Below are positions 22,391 through 61,060 of a stretch of 64,000 nucleotides of DNA, in pieces (the stretch's first letter is position 1; each line of letters opens with the position of its first letter). The stretch comes from Undaria pinnatifida (Eukaryota; Sar; Phaeophyceae; Laminariales; Alariaceae). Below the pieces are notes generated by a model. It had not been told where the DNA came from. It saw nothing but the letters and a program-made list of their open reading frames with translations, and did not search any database. Location of the stretch: the NCBI GenBank assembly GCA_012845835.1, contig JABAKD010000016.1:25460527-25524526 (forward strand), written 5' to 3'. The position numbers and the translations under genes were made by a program.

Positions 22391-22589
22391 ACTAATTCTT
22401 ATACAGTTGGATTCCGTTAGTCGAAAACGACCATTTTCGACTGCTATTTTTTTTGGCTGCTTTCTTCTGGGCCTCCTTCTATCTTGAGCCGAGTCCATTT
22501 TTTTTTGTCTTCGTTCTCTTTCTGGGGGCGGTTGGTGTGAGGGAGTACTGCTGTATGGCAGTGGGAGAGGCGAATTTTTACAAGGGTGG

Positions 22590-23510
22590 GCGCGGTAATG
22601 GTCGGGTCGGGAAAATGTGGTCGGGAACGGAAGGGTCGGGACGGGAACGGGAATCCCGAGTGTATTTCGTTCCCGACCGCGACTTCTCGACCTCTTCCCG
22701 GCCTCGGTCTCTGTTCCAACCGTCTACGGTCCCGACTCACGGCATCTTGTTCCCGTCCCGTCGTAATGTGTATTCCCGACGTTTCCCGTCCTGCTGCCCG
22801 CCCAGTTGTTCCCATCCAATCCCGACGTTCGCACACAATTTCTTCCAGCCCGCAACTTACTTGAGTGGCGGATGTTTCCATCCCATTTGCCATGGGTTGT
22901 ATCGTTTCCCCATTATACGACTATGGATGCAACAGGGTTATTCCAATTTGGGTTATTTTTTAACATTGGATGCAAAACAGCTGCAGCAGTAGTCTATTAC
23001 AGGTATGTAGAGGAGATTGCCCGTAAAAGTATGTAGAGGAGATGGCCCGTTTAATTTTTCGAGTTTTGTTCATCCCCCCTCCCCCGCTTCTTTCTATTTT
23101 TTTTATAAAGTTTTTTATAAAGTTCGGCTATGAGAGTCGATAAATAAGCGCTTGTAACTTTTTTCGAAGCATAAAAATTTCCCAAAAATTGTATAGTATG
23201 GTTTTTTCGTTTGTTATTTACATAAAAAAAGGTGGCGAAAGTTCGTTTGAGAAATTGACAAATAGCACTCGGTATCACCTTCCTCTTTTCAACCGCTGCC
23301 TCCAGCTCGCGTTCCCGATCGTGTTCCCAACCATTCCGGACTGCATCTCCCGCCCATATCCCAACTACGTCCCCGACCGATTTCCCGACTGTGTTCCCGA
23401 CCGTTTCCCCGACTATGTTTGCGACCGATTCTCGACTATGTTCCCGACCGATTTCCCGACTATGTACCCGATCGAGTTCCCGACCTGTTCCCGACCCGTT
23501 ACATGATCCC
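22590..23510. repeat. Two fields of TTCCCGACC-type repeats
   Basis: At 22590-22830 GGTCGGGAA units on one side face TCCCGACC units on the other. At 23290-23510 a unit of roughly 16 bases (TTCCCGACTATG, TTCCCGACCGATT) repeats in one direction. The interval between them is AT-rich and shows no gene. Confidence 0.75.
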
Positions 23511-23767
23511 GTCCCGTCCTGTCAACCAAATGGTTTCCCGCCTTTCCGTCCCGTGGTAAGCAAACGGGAACCTTTTCCCATACCGTCGCTCGGGAAGACC
23601 CGAAAAAAACCGCCTGCGGCGGGCTAAACGGTTACCGTCCCGTACCGACCGGCGCCTTGATAAACGCGCGTACCCTTGAATTTTCAACATCGGAGCATGC
23701 CGTCGGTAAATTGCCGCATCATTTAACCCGCCGTCAGTTTCGTGTCGCACTTTCGTCGGACCTGATT

Positions 23768-23816
23768 GAAGTAGGCTGTCATACGCACGCCTAACGCCTG
23801 AATGACAGCCTACTTC
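23768..23816. other. Perfect 15-bp hairpin
   Basis: GAAGTAGGCTGTCAT (23768-23782) is followed after 19 bases by its exact reverse complement (23802-23816). The sequences on either side share a gtgtcg-ctttttcg-like block. No gene is associated. Confidence 0.8.
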
Positions 23817-24539
23817 GAAGAGAACAGGGGGGATCATCAGAGGTTCGTCGGCTTCGTGTCGCTTTTTCAACGAGGCAATCGCTTGCCCGAAGCTCGCAGC
23901 AGTGTGCACGGAGCAGTAGTGCCAGATGGAGGCAGCCCCGGTTGGCAACAAAGCTACCGCATTTAAGAGGTTGATCGACGAGTCGCACTCACAGCGACAT
24001 TGACCCCGCTCTGGTCTCGTGTGCCGTGCTGCTCATACTACCGCTGCTACTAAACCTTCTGCTGCTGCTGCTGCTGATACAAATACAGCAGCAGTAATAC
24101 GAGTACCATTTTTTTCCTCTGACGAAAGAACCCACGATCAAACAGCGTAGATGATGGTTCGCGTTGGTAATTCCGCATCTGTCGCATGATGACCAGGTAT
24201 TGCGCTGCTTGCTGTTCTTTATCTTGTTGGTCTCCCCCTCCTATGATTTTCGTATTCACCCAGCATAATCATCATCGTAGATTGGACTACTACGAGTTCG
24301 TATACTACTGCAGGTAGGGATTGTGGTCACTGCCTCATTACCCCCACTAACTAGTAAGGCACACGACACGCCTTGTCCACACAGAGAGCACGGCAGACGA
24401 AGAAACACAGTTCTCAGAGACTGAGAGCAGGGAGATATTATCGCACAAACAACCCTTGACTCGCGCTACATTAGCTTCAATAGCGCACGCACCGCCAACA
24501 TTTTTTGTTGCCCATCATAGGTACGACACGCAGCCCTGG

Positions 24540-25115
24540 GCAGAAATGTCGGGAAAATAATATTTCCACGCACTTGATATCACCTTATTATCGTTCTAGA
24601 GCCATCCATGCCGCTGCTGCAATTCACCCCCTCCCCCCCCCCTCCCCCAATGCCCCCTCCTTCCCCACCACCCGCAACATCGCCTAGACCTAGCACCACG
24701 CGTATAGCAAACCCATACATCTACGCGACATGTATTTTTCTTTTGAAAAGCCTTTCGCCCCCCCTCCCCCTCCCCCGCTCCCTCTTGATAAAACCCAGGC
24801 CCCCTCGTCCTTGAAAATTCCGCCCTCTCCGACCTACAGGATTTATTTGATAAACTGATGCATTTCCTTCCACAGCTGTCAGATTTTGTCCCCCTCAGAA
24901 CGGGTTTCGTAGTGTTCGCGCACAGACTGACTATCATCACCCTGTTGACCCTGATAGCTTCACTGTAGTTGCAAGGGGAGTCGCCGGCCTATATCTTTAA
25001 TGAGGACACACAACCCGTAATACGCGCGATCGGAGTATCAGACACAGCTTGCAAAGATGAGTTTCGACAAAATCTTCGATCTCACAGCTGGAGTGTATTT
25101 TTATTTTTATAACAT
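24540..25115 (-). repeat. Interspersed repeat family A, copy 1
   Basis: The core, read on the minus strand from about 25110, begins aaatacactccagctgtgag and runs through cgaaactcatctttgcaagc, the gatcgcgcg block, cctcattaa and ggtcggcgactcccc to a ccttttatcaag-like block. Copies lie at 30335-30630, 39285-39640, 60405-61060 (minus) and 63925-64000 (truncated). Beyond the core this copy and the one at 60405 share a C-rich tract and an accatcgcctagacctagca block. No transposase is seen. Confidence 0.85.
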
Positions 25116-25859
25116 ATATATATATTAATGATATGCGCCGCTATTAAAAATTTCCCTAAAATCGGCTGGAAGCTCTCTGTGCTTTGTGCGTTCTCCGCGA
25201 GCAACGCGTGCTTCGCGCGCGACGAACCCGCCAAGAGGGTTGGTGGCGTTGGACTTAGCCGAAAGCCGCCAAAGCCACGTTCGTGGCGTTGCAGTCGGCC
25301 GAGAGCCGCCAAAGCCATAATAGCAGGCGTAGCCGCTGTTGGTAAAATGACATCGATAACGCACGCTGGTGCCATCGTATGATAAACGCTGCTGGCGAGC
25401 GGAGCAAAGAATGCCCAACGCTAACTTGTAGCGAGAAGCAGCTGCAGTGATATCAGCCAAGCCAGCGTCGGCGCTGTTGTATGATACTGGTCTGTGGTAC
25501 CTGTTGTGGGTGTGTGGGCATGTGGGCGTGTGACTTGTGGCGGGATGAGCGATGGGAAGGGTTCAAAAACACGTTTCGAACTGTTTCGACTGATTTTTCG
25601 CCTGGCAGATCCAGTAAAAAAAGTCAACTATTTCGATTGGATCCACCAGTCGGAAAACTCAGTCGAAAAAACTTGAGTCAACAAAGATATTTTTCGACTG
25701 TCTAAGAAAACCCGACTTGGGCTTCAGCCGAAAACGGCCGTTTTCGACTGACCGTTTTCGACTGACAAATCCGATTCTATAACAATTGACCTTACCAGCA
25801 TGGCCTTCCACAATTATGTTTTCACTTGGCGACCACACAGCAGTTATTGAATCAAGGTT
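25116..25859. other. No recognisable gene
   Basis: Contains a direct repeat of the 20-mer type GCCGAxAGCCGCCAAAGCCA near 25257-25317 and several TTTTCGACTG motifs at 25580-25770, also present at 22425. Nothing else is supported. Confidence 0.4.
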
Positions 25860-26215
25860 AAGGTCGGTAACGTTTTTCCAGGCGGACTCCGGCGGGGCGG
25901 TATTGCAATACGGCGGTATTACTCTTGGCGGTAGGCGGTATTTTGATTTTTGGCGATAATGACTTTGACGATAAGCGGTAATTACAAGTATGGCGGTATT
26001 TTTTCAGTGATAATGCAACACGGCGGAAAATGGTTTGGCGGTAGGCGGTTTTTCGGTTTTGTCGATATTTTTTCGGCGCTAGGCGGTAAATACAAAATAC
26101 CCCGTATGGCGATATTTTTTCGGCGATAATGCAATACGGCCGCACTTATTCTGGCGGTGGGAGGTTTTTCGTTTTTTGGCTGTAACGTAAACGTAAACCT
26201 AAAACTTGGGCGGTA
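25860..26215. repeat. GGCGGTA-rich degenerate repeat, field 1
   Basis: GGCGGTATT, GGCGGTAGGCGGTA and TTTTTTCGGCGATAA words alternate irregularly. The same vocabulary recurs at 27310-27610. Confidence 0.8.
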
Positions 26216-26721
26216 TCGCGGTGCCTAGCTATGTTTTTTGAGCCCGAACCTCCTTGCGGTGGTTACTCTTGTTCCCATGAACGGTTGGTTTGCACGGCGA
26301 TTTCAAACGAGAAATCGAGGCAAAACCAACGGGAAAAACCAACGGGAAAGGTGCGGTTATCTATGTCACCATGCATGAAATTGAGCAGCCTCAGGCGAAA
26401 CGCACCAACAGCGAAGGCAAAATGCTGCACTAACTCGGAACCACAACAATAATACAATACTAATTGAATGCCTTGATGTCAAGGTATCCCGAGGGGGGTG
26501 CAAGGTTTTCAGTGCTGGGAAGCGTTCTCCTCATGGTCCCGCTGCGTTTATTCGCCTCTCCTCATGGCTCGCTGTCTAGGCGCAAAGACTTACATCATTA
26601 CTCTAAAAGAACAATCTAAGACTAACAGAGCAGAGTTGGGCAGTGACGATGTTGCGAGTCCAACTGGGCCACCACCTACATTATTGCCAAACTATGATGG
26701 CCTTAATGTGACCGTGACATC

Positions 26722-27010
26722 TAATATCACCTGCTTTCACCTCAACCATGACATGGTTTCATGTCAAATCTATAAACTATTCATCTACGGAGAGCACTCC
26801 ATAACATTAGGCCACCCTGAATAGTCGTAGATGCAGACCACATGGCAAGCAAGGGATGTCAACAACACATCCAGAAATTGGAAAGGGGATGGAAGATGAG
26901 GCTATTCGAAACGAACGAAAATGAGGCCATCGATTCCCCCACGCCTCGTGGTAATGAGGCGAAGATGCTTCATTATTACAAGATGTACAACCCTGTGAAG
27001 GAGCTCAAGA
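26722..27010 (+). repeat. Interspersed repeat, copy 2 (partner at 20690-20985)
   Basis: Same block order as the partner copy. The frame MRLFETNENEAIDSPTPRGN is open for 65 codons here but interrupted in the partner. The interval 26216-26721 before it shows no recognised gene. Confidence 0.75.
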
Positions 27011-27309
27011 AAGGGCATGTTCCGACGGTATACCAGTAGCAGTCAGTCGGCCTACGAAAACACGAAGTGATAAATTATAAATTATCAGCAACAAATCTCC
27101 TGGGGTATAGCCTCAGCCTCGTCTGAATCCCCCTTTCCACTTTTTCCGCGTAGTATGTACTACTACCAGATATTTCCGCCTCGCCCACCAAAGCTGCTCG
27201 CCGTCCACACGTCCACACACGTCCACAAAGAGGTTCTACCGAAAGGAACCCACAGAACCAAACGAGCAAAGAACTCCAGATGAACACGGGACAAAGAACA
27301 CGAATGACA

Positions 27310-27610
27310 TCCAGCACAGGCGGTGGGCGGTATCCAGTGTCGCCGGTATGTTGTGGGCGGCATCCAGAGTTGGCGGTACTTGCTGGGCGGTATCGAGAGT
27401 TGGCGGTACTTTCTGGGCGGTATCGAGATTCGGCGGTATTAATTCGGCGGTAGGCAATGATTACGTTTACCAGGTATGATGGTATCTTTTTCGGCGGTAT
27501 TGCAATACGGCGGTATTTTTTCGCGGTAGGCGGTATTTCGGTTGTTGGCGGTAACGACTTTGGCAGTAGGCGGTAATTACACAATATGGTGGTAAACCGC
27601 GGAATTACCG
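27310..27610. repeat. GGCGGTA-rich degenerate repeat, field 2
   Basis: Includes three near-perfect units of tgggcggtatcgagagttggcggtac type at about 27350-27430, then the GGCGGTATTTTTTCG words of field 1. Confidence 0.8.
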
Positions 27611-27834
27611 GGAATCCAGGGCGGGGATTTCACGGCGGGAATATTGCCGACCTTCACCCCTTTACAGCTGAAACCCCTTTTTGGGGACAGAATTACTTGG
27701 AATTAGTATAGGGCGGTTTGGGGGCTCTTCCTTGTCATTCTCAATACCACCAATACCGGTACTGCTGCAGTGTGAACAGCAGTGGACAGGCTAAGTAAGA
27801 AGTATACGAAGGCACTGATGAACATCACAGACCG

Positions 27835-27945
27835 CAGCTCACAACTCACAGTTCACAGCTCACAACTTACAGCTCACAGCTCACAGCTCACAGCTCACAG
27901 CTCACAGCTCACAGCTCACAGCCCATAGCTCACAGCACATTCACA
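27835..27945. repeat. (CTCACAG)n heptamer array
   Basis: About 15 copies of a 7-bp unit, mildly degenerate at both ends. It lies 720 bp upstream of the kinase start codon. The stretch 27946-28665 between holds no recognised promoter element and would contain the kinase promoter and 5' leader. Confidence 0.9.
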
Positions 27946-28665
27946 CGTCGGACAGATCGCCGATTCGTATTAATATTTGATTATCTAGATCATTCAGGGA
28001 AGATCTGTATGGTGTATCTCGTCTTACCGAGTGGGAGCCTTACGATCTGCATGATCTACCAAATGTTTCCATCAATAGGGCAGAGGGTTGGATCTGTACT
28101 CTTCATATACAGCTCCTGCACAACATCTCTTGACGACATATGCAGGATCTACTGTGGATGATCTAGATCGCCATCTGTCCGAGGCGCGCAGCACTTGGAC
28201 GCTACGAGAAGCAACAGGATCCCAAAATCGCGTATCCGTTCTCTCGCGTCGTTGTTGCGATTACGCCGCACAATGTTCAAAAACGAAATTCAAAAGTTGC
28301 CTCGTTTTCGTGCGCTATAAAAAAGTAGACTCAGGCATACTAATGTCTAGTGAGCACATACCTATCTCGGTGCCATTGGATCACCATCGTCAGCGATGCT
28401 TGGCTGTTACCAGCGACGAACTAGGATCCAGAGCGGTGGCCTCTGCATGCCTGCTGCCTCTGCCACGCTGTCGGCTGTCGGCTGTCGCGTTCGATTTTCG
28501 ATTTTCTCCCCGTAGACCAATAACGCTTCCATATCTCATTGAACAAATTAAGCGAACCCTCTTTCGGGTGTTGCAGAAACTTTATTCGCGTGAATTGGCC
28601 GGGATTCGGCAAACCCGAGGCTAGCCGAAAAAAAAGCAAACACTTGCCGCGGGTCGAGCTGGACC

Positions 28666-54742
<26,077 letters not shown>

Positions 54743-57700
54743 TTGGTGTACTACTCTACTACGGTGGGAGGGGGCGGGGCGGGGTTAAGGGGCATTTGTA
54801 ACGTTTTCTGTGGTTGATTTGGCTCGGCGGCGTGACTCGCGCGCTCGCTGCAGGGTAGCTGTTGACCGCGTCTCCCCTGTTTCGCTTTGGAAGAGTGAGA
54901 GCATTGCTATTGCAGGCAGCAGTCCCGCAGGATGGTAGCGGTGGGTGGTAGGGGTAGTGGTGGTGGTGGTGGTGGTGGTGGTCGCAATGGTGGTAGCGTT
55001 GTCTCCCGCCACACTGTGTCCTGTTGTTGTTGTGCGCCTTTTCCCGGTCGTTTTGGTCCCGCATTTTTATGGCCTTGCCTTGCCTACCTTGCCCTGCCTT
55101 GCCTTGCCTTGCCTTGCCTTGCCTTGCCTTGCCTTGCCTTGCCTTGCCTTGCCTTGCCTTGCCTTGCCTTGCCTTGCCTTACCTTGCCTTGCCTTGCCTA
55201 ACCTTGCCTTGCGTGGTTGGTGCGTGCGTGCTTTCGTGTCTCTGTCTTTGTATTTGTTTTTTGCTTGGTGAGAGGCGTGGTGGGTTCGGGCTGGCTGAGT
55301 AGCGCGCCTGTCTCCCTTCGTCGTTCGTCCCTAGATTATATATGGCGGTTTCGCATTTCTGTTCTGGTGGTGTGTCTGGTAGGCTCTAAGAATCGGCATG
55401 ATCGCTTCACGTTAAGGGCTAGCCAGCAACCTTTTCCTAGCGAGATGTGTTCCAAAACGGTGGTGGTTTGGGAGGTTGGCTTGCCTTGCCCCTATGGGTT
55501 AAGGGCGTTGAGAGGCTACATTCCGTGACCTCGTTGCAAACGGTATAGTGTTCCCCTTGGTCTGTCGTCGGCGACTTGTTTGTTTGGCGCTACGTACGGC
55601 AGCAGCAGTGCGCGAAGTGGATGTTTCTGTCCCTTTCGTGATAATTTTTGGGTATAGGACACGATGTCTTGTTGGTAATTGACGGCTCCCACCGTACGAG
55701 TGTCGTAAAAGTACCTTACCTGGTGAATGTGTCGTGGTGGTGCCAAATAAAATGACTACTTCGAAGTATGACTACTTGTGTCACGGACGGCTGCGGTAGT
55801 ACCTGGTGAGCGAAGTTTCGGTTGATACGGAAGGCATCGAGAAGAGAGAGCCTATGAAAGCCTATCTTTGCGTGGCTCTTGGTTGAGTGGTTTTCGCGTG
55901 TCTGTTTTGCGTCGGGAGGAACATGAATGCGCTGCAGCGTTTTAGTTCGTTGCGCAGCTTGGGGTTCGAAAGCGTTCAAGTACCGTGATAACCTCACTCG
56001 TCAAGTTGTTGACTGGCGATTGATTTAGAGAGGCCTGAAATACGACGTCTGACTCTGCCCCCTGTTTGAACGTTTTGTTTATTCCGAGTCTCTCGTTCGC
56101 GGATACCATGGACTACGTACTACTTGTTTTTGTTTGTTTTTGCTCCCTCAGGATGCTCTTTTGTATTGCACAGTAGTTATTTTTGCTTTTCGCGTTTTGG
56201 CTTTCCGGATGATTTTTTTTATTTAGTGGACACGTGCGTGCATCGGGCTTGCTGCAGAGCGAGCGGCCAGCTTTTTTTATGCTTGCAGCGTAGTGTAGCG
56301 GAAAAATCGAGCGAGTGCCCTCTGTACTATCATACGTAGGTTATGGTAGCTATTCTGCAGGGATATAAGGTAGATGTTCGTGTGAATCATGATGTTGACC
56401 AATGGTGTTGTACGATATCGTATTCGAACAGGACGCGTGTCGTGTATCGTCAACCAACGCAGGTAGAAGCAGGAAAAATCGGAGATTTGCGCGAAGGCTC
56501 TGGTAAAGGACACGAACCACTCTGCTGGTTGTAACATGGTCCTTTCCCCTAGCGATGCAGCAAACCCGCCACCTGCTAACGAACTAGTAAATAGTACTAC
56601 TATTAATAAGGCTACTTAATATGCGCCGTGTTGAGCGAGGGCTCACTCTGTGTAGGAGTGCCTGGCGTTTTGACTGTTAGTTGTTGCTGCCAAGACATGG
56701 AAAGGTTATTCGTACACTATTAATACAAGGTAGGTTCTTGTGTAAGACGCGATCGATCGGATGGCTTTATCAGGTTGGTAAAGCGTCACGCGGCTGACTG
56801 GCTGGCTGTGCATGCATGTGGCAGCATCTAGCGGCACATAGCGACATCTAGCAGAGGGGTGGTCCCCGGGTTAGTTGTCGTAGTCGGTCGTTCAAGGGGT
56901 TGTCGCGGGGGGTGGCTGAGGTTGAAGCTTGAGAGGTCTCTTTCAGCGATGGACGCTGAATGCTGCAAAATTTAACCTGTATTGTTTCATTGCCGGTGCA
57001 TGCGCTAAGTGAGCACTTCGAAGTACAGCAATAAATGTCCATCGAAGAGATGCGAAAATGAACAGGCACGTTGACAGTATCGGTGGCGAGCTTGACGTGA
57101 TTCCCTGCGCAAACATCATCCCCCGTCTTCATGGGACGCTCTGAGACGGGGCGCCCAATTGTGTCCGTCCATGCATCCGACCGACCGGCTGAATTTTGGC
57201 TTTGTTCACCTCATCTTGCTGACAATACGGAAAGAAGACATGCGGGCGGCGCTTAGTACAACAAGCGTTGCGGTCTGTCTGTCTAGCATCGGGTACCTGG
57301 TCACTATCAACGTTTGTGGGGGGATTTGAGGGGGGGGAGAGGGGAAACAAAATAGCGTCGGCCACATCCAGCAGCACGGGCGGCTGAGCTTGGGAATATA
57401 TTTTTGGTTGCTTCTGCTAAGAAGAGCTCGCTATACCTCCCTCCCCCCCCCCCCCCTCTACTTGAAGCAAAAACCAGAGGATGCATACAGATGCAACGAG
57501 AAGCGTTCCAAAATAACCGTGCCTGTTTTGGGCATGTCGGTTCGTGGTAACAAGCATCGAACGAAGCCGACTGTGGATAGCCCGCGCACACGCACATGCA
57601 GACAACCGCTGCCAGGGGCTGCAGCAAGCAACAGCAGATAGATTCCAGCATGCTCACTACAGCAGCAGGTCTGTGCTACGCACTCGCCGTGGTATATATA

Positions 57701-58665
57701 TACGGGGCGAGCGATGCAGAGAGCGAGGCCGACGGGACCCCCTCGGCTCAGCATGTCCGGCGGGCTGTGTTTGTTTCATCAGTCCCAGAAATCCCAGAAA
57801 CCACAAAAAGCAAAGCCGCCGTTTTTCGGCTCCAATCATGGCCGTTTGGTGTTACAGCAACTATCCGCCTTACTTACTATACCGTTGTTGGCGGTATATC
57901 ACATGCAACTTCCCGCCATGTATTTAGTAAGTATTTTCCTCGCATTTATGCGTCGCCCCGTTGGTATCCCTTGTTGTACCGGCTCGATGACATTAATTGT
58001 CGCCTTGTTATTACCTCCAAAAGGCGTATCTTCCTCCGGTTGGCATTTACGAGGTACTTTTTTAACTAATCAAATACGCGTCAGTTTTTACCTCGATGAA
58101 TTGCGGGGCGATACTCATCTTTGTGCAAGCTGCTTGATACACCGCCCCCCCCGCGTTTTCACCTATCTATCAATAATGCACATTATTACCAATTATTTAA
58201 AGATGTACGTCTGCCATATGGATGTTGCTACTGATAGGATGAACAGCAATAATAATAACTTGTTTTCATCGTCACGATTAAGTGCTGCAGTAACAATGAT
58301 GGTAGCAACGAAACGTACATCATCCTGAGGTTGTCACTTGTTGTGATTCATAACATGCCAGTAGTGATTTGAATGACAACAGTAATTAGATGCCCTCTGG
58401 TAACAGACACAGGCCACCCACTTGCCTGCAGGGTCTCTACTATTTGTACGCAGGTTCCACGTTGGTCACTCACTCCTTGTGTTTGAGAAGCTCTTGCCAT
58501 ATATATTGTATTCATCGCACTATCTCCACGGATAGAACTGAGCGCTAAGCCCGCTGCAAATTCATCAAGCAATTAATTAATTGCATCATCCCCTCTTTTT
58601 CTACACGCTTGCGTGTTTTATACCGTACCCTCATCCTGAATAATTTGTCTTGTTGGGGTCCCAGG
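54743..58665. other. Intergenic, no recognised gene
   Basis: Includes a (GGT)n run at 54947-54983, the CCTTG array at 55073-55215 and a C run at about 57443-57456. Frames on both strands are short or repeat-derived, and no domain was recognised. The kinase 3' UTR must begin at 54743, but no clear polyadenylation signal stands out. Confidence 0.5.
55073..55215. repeat. (CCTTG)n pentamer array
   Basis: About 27 units of CCTTG with CCTTA/CCCTG variants at the edges. It produces Leu-Pro-Cys-Leu-Ala frames. Confidence 0.95.
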
Positions 58666-58809
58666 GTAATACCATATAACACTAGCCCACCCTGACGAGC
58701 CGTATATACATACATGCAGAATTATGGAGGATTCGGAGAAACACCGGTTCCACGGTTTAGAACATGAATCGAAGATAAGATGCGACTCTCCAGAACCTAC
58801 ACACCCCCG

Positions 58810-59187
58810 TGTTATAAGGGTTAGTTTGGGTAAGGTAAGCTATTGGTTAACCTTTTGCAAGTGGTCAAACGGACTAATACCCCACTAATTCCTTAACAAA
58901 TGGCGTCGTCGACAGACCATGGGTTTTTGGGTCGTGGGTTCGATCCCCACCATCCACAATAATAAACTTTTCAGATTTTCCCCATGTCGAACTTGAAAAA
59001 TACTCTCCCTGGTATCCCCAGGAAATGAAACGGCTTTGATATTGACAGAGGTCCGCCGTATATTCGGCCGACCTGCTATCCCGCCGTTTCAGGGGGGAAG
59101 AGTGTTATAAGGCTTAGCTTTGGGTAAGCTATTGGTTAACCTTTTGCAAGTGGTAAAACGGACTAATACCCCGATAATACCTTAACA
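58810..59187 (+). mobile_element. TRIM-like mini LTR element, copy A (complete)
   Basis: Terminal direct repeats at 58810-58898 (89 bp) and 59103-59187 (85 bp) begin TGTTATAAGG and end CTTAACA (TG...CA). Two bases after the left repeat comes TGGCGTCGTCGAC, in the position and form of a primer-binding site. A polypurine tract CAGGGGGGAAGAG directly precedes the right repeat. The 204-bp interior carries GTGGG TTCGATC CCCAC (58934-58950), a perfect tRNA T-arm with a B-box. TGGTCAAACGG in the terminal repeat resembles an A-box. No coding capacity. No convincing target duplication was seen. Confidence 0.8.
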
Positions 59188-59569
59188 CCCACACATACCT
59201 CTACCTTGCGAGGCTACGAAGCCTCAGGAAAAAATTAAAGCTGAAACCGCAAACAAACGGAGAACGGAAGACGGGAAGGGCACTGCAGAAAACCCGGAAA
59301 ACCCGGCGATGGAGATATCACTTTCCTTCCGCGGATCAACGCGGGGGATGGGAACAAAGGGAACATAGTCTAATAACATACCTGGTAATAATAAGCATAT
59401 GAGACATAAATCATGAACATAAACAATAAATAGGAGGTATGATATCTCAACATGGCAATAATAATGGTGGCAGTGATACGAATAGTAGTGTCGCAAGATA
59501 GCTACGAGGTATTAGGCAGCATTAACTTGCAGTAAAACGCAGCATTCACGTGGTCACCACTGCTGCTGG

Positions 59570-59959
59570 TGTTGGTCAAGGAACTAGTAGTAGTGGGGTA
59601 TTAGTCCGTTTGACCACTTGCAAAAGGTTAACCAATAGCTTAGCCAAACTAAGCCTTATAACACTCTCCCCCCCTGAAACGGCGGGATAGCACGTCTCGG
59701 CCGGATATACGGCGGACCTCTGTCAATATCCAAGCCGTTTCATTTTCTGGGGATACCAAGAAGAGTATTTTTCAAGTTCGACATGGGGAAAATATGAAAA
59801 GATTATTATTGTGGATGGTGGGGATCGAACCCACGACCCAAAAAACCCATGGTCTGTCGACGACGCCATTTGTTGAGAAAGTTAGTGGGGTATTAGACTA
59901 GTCCGTTTGATCACTTGCAACGGTTAACCAATAGCTTGCCCAAACTAAGTCTTATGACA
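59570..59959 (-). mobile_element. TRIM-like mini LTR element, copy B (complete, minus)
   Basis: Minus-strand order: terminal repeat 59959-59871, primer-binding-like CGACGCCA complement, T-arm, interior, polypurine tract, terminal repeat 59663-59570. The interior is very close to copy A, including the GTCGACGACGCCA site. Confidence 0.8.
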
Positions 59960-60172
59960 CTCTCCCCCCATGAAACGGCGGGATAGCAGGTCGGCCGGAT
60001 ATACGGGTGGACCTTTCAATATCCATAATTGACAGGTCCTCCCGTATAACCGGCCGGCCTGATATTCTGCCGTTCCAGGGGGGGAGAGTGCTATAAGGCT
60101 TAGTTGGGGTGAGCTGTTGGTTAACCTTTTGCAAGTGGTCAAACGGACTAATACCCTACTAATACCTTAACA
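59960..60172. mobile_element. Partial TRIM interiors in inverted junction plus solo terminal repeat
   Basis: Directly after the terminal repeat at 59959, another interior end (polypurine side, minus) runs to about 60028. It abuts an inverted interior end (+) from about 60033 to 60088, which leads into a + strand terminal repeat at 60089-60172. The result is a near-palindrome of about 130 bp. The 59871-59959 repeat therefore belongs to two element units at once. Confidence 0.7.
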
Positions 60173-60404
60173 TGTTGTAGTATGTAGATGACATGACCAC
60201 AAAAGCACAGCTGCATGCCATAATGCAGCACGATATGATCATTGCACTACAAAAACATTTTTATTGTGTACTGCTACGTCGTTTCTTTCACAGCTATATA
60301 ATGTGATCTTGGAAACCCTCCCCCCCCCCCCCCCCGGCTCCCCGCCTTTTTTTTTTCTCTTTTTTTCCCTCGCTTCCTTTTGCTTAAACGCCCCACCTAC
60401 TATC

Positions 60405-61060
60405 GAAATCCGCCAGAGTAATAAACACTTCCACGCCCTGGATATCGCCTCGTTATCGTTTCAGAGCCGTCCATGCCGCTGCTGCAATTCCCACCCACCC
60501 CCGTCCCCAACGCCCCCTCCTTCACCCACCACCCGCACCATCGCCTAGACCTAGCACCACGCGTATAGCCAACCCCTACATCATTGCGACCTAAAGCCCT
60601 TCCCCCCCACCCCCGCCCCCCCCCGCCACATCCCCTCCCCCTCCCCCACGAGAAATATTTATAGTTTCCATGCACAAATAGACCTGCCCCACCCGTCCCC
60701 TCCCCCCCCCCCCTCCCCCCCTCCCGCCTCCCTTTTGATCAAAATCAGGCCCCCACGTCCTTGAAAACTCCGCCCTCCCCTCACCGGATATTCGACTTAC
60801 ACGATTCACTTGATAAACTGATGCATTTCCTTCCACAGCTGTCAGATTTTGTCCCCCTCAGAAACGGGTTTTATAGTTTTCGCGCACAGACTGCCTAACA
60901 TCACCCTGTTGATCCTGATAGCTACACTGTAGTTGCGAGGGGAGTCGCCGACCTATATCCTTAATGAGGACACACAACCCGTAATACGCGCGATCGGAGT
61001 GTCACACACAGCTTGCAAAGATGAGTTTCGACAAAATATTCGATCTCACAGCTAGAGTGT
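60405..61060 (-). repeat. Interspersed repeat family A, copy 4
   Basis: Core at about 60790-61060 on the minus strand. The extended part to about 60405 is shared with 24540-24820, including accatcgcctagacctagca and long C runs. A 200-codon minus frame (61563-60961) reads into the core but has no recognised domain. Confidence 0.85.

Noticed and set aside
28088-28624. 178-codon ORF just upstream of the kinase
   Set aside because: No domain, and it lies where the kinase promoter and leader are expected; likely a chance open frame.
58934-58956. A real tRNA gene at the T-arm of the mini LTR element
   Set aside because: Only the T-arm is well formed; no matching acceptor 5' strand or anticodon arm lies at tRNA spacing. 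It recurs inside a repeated element.
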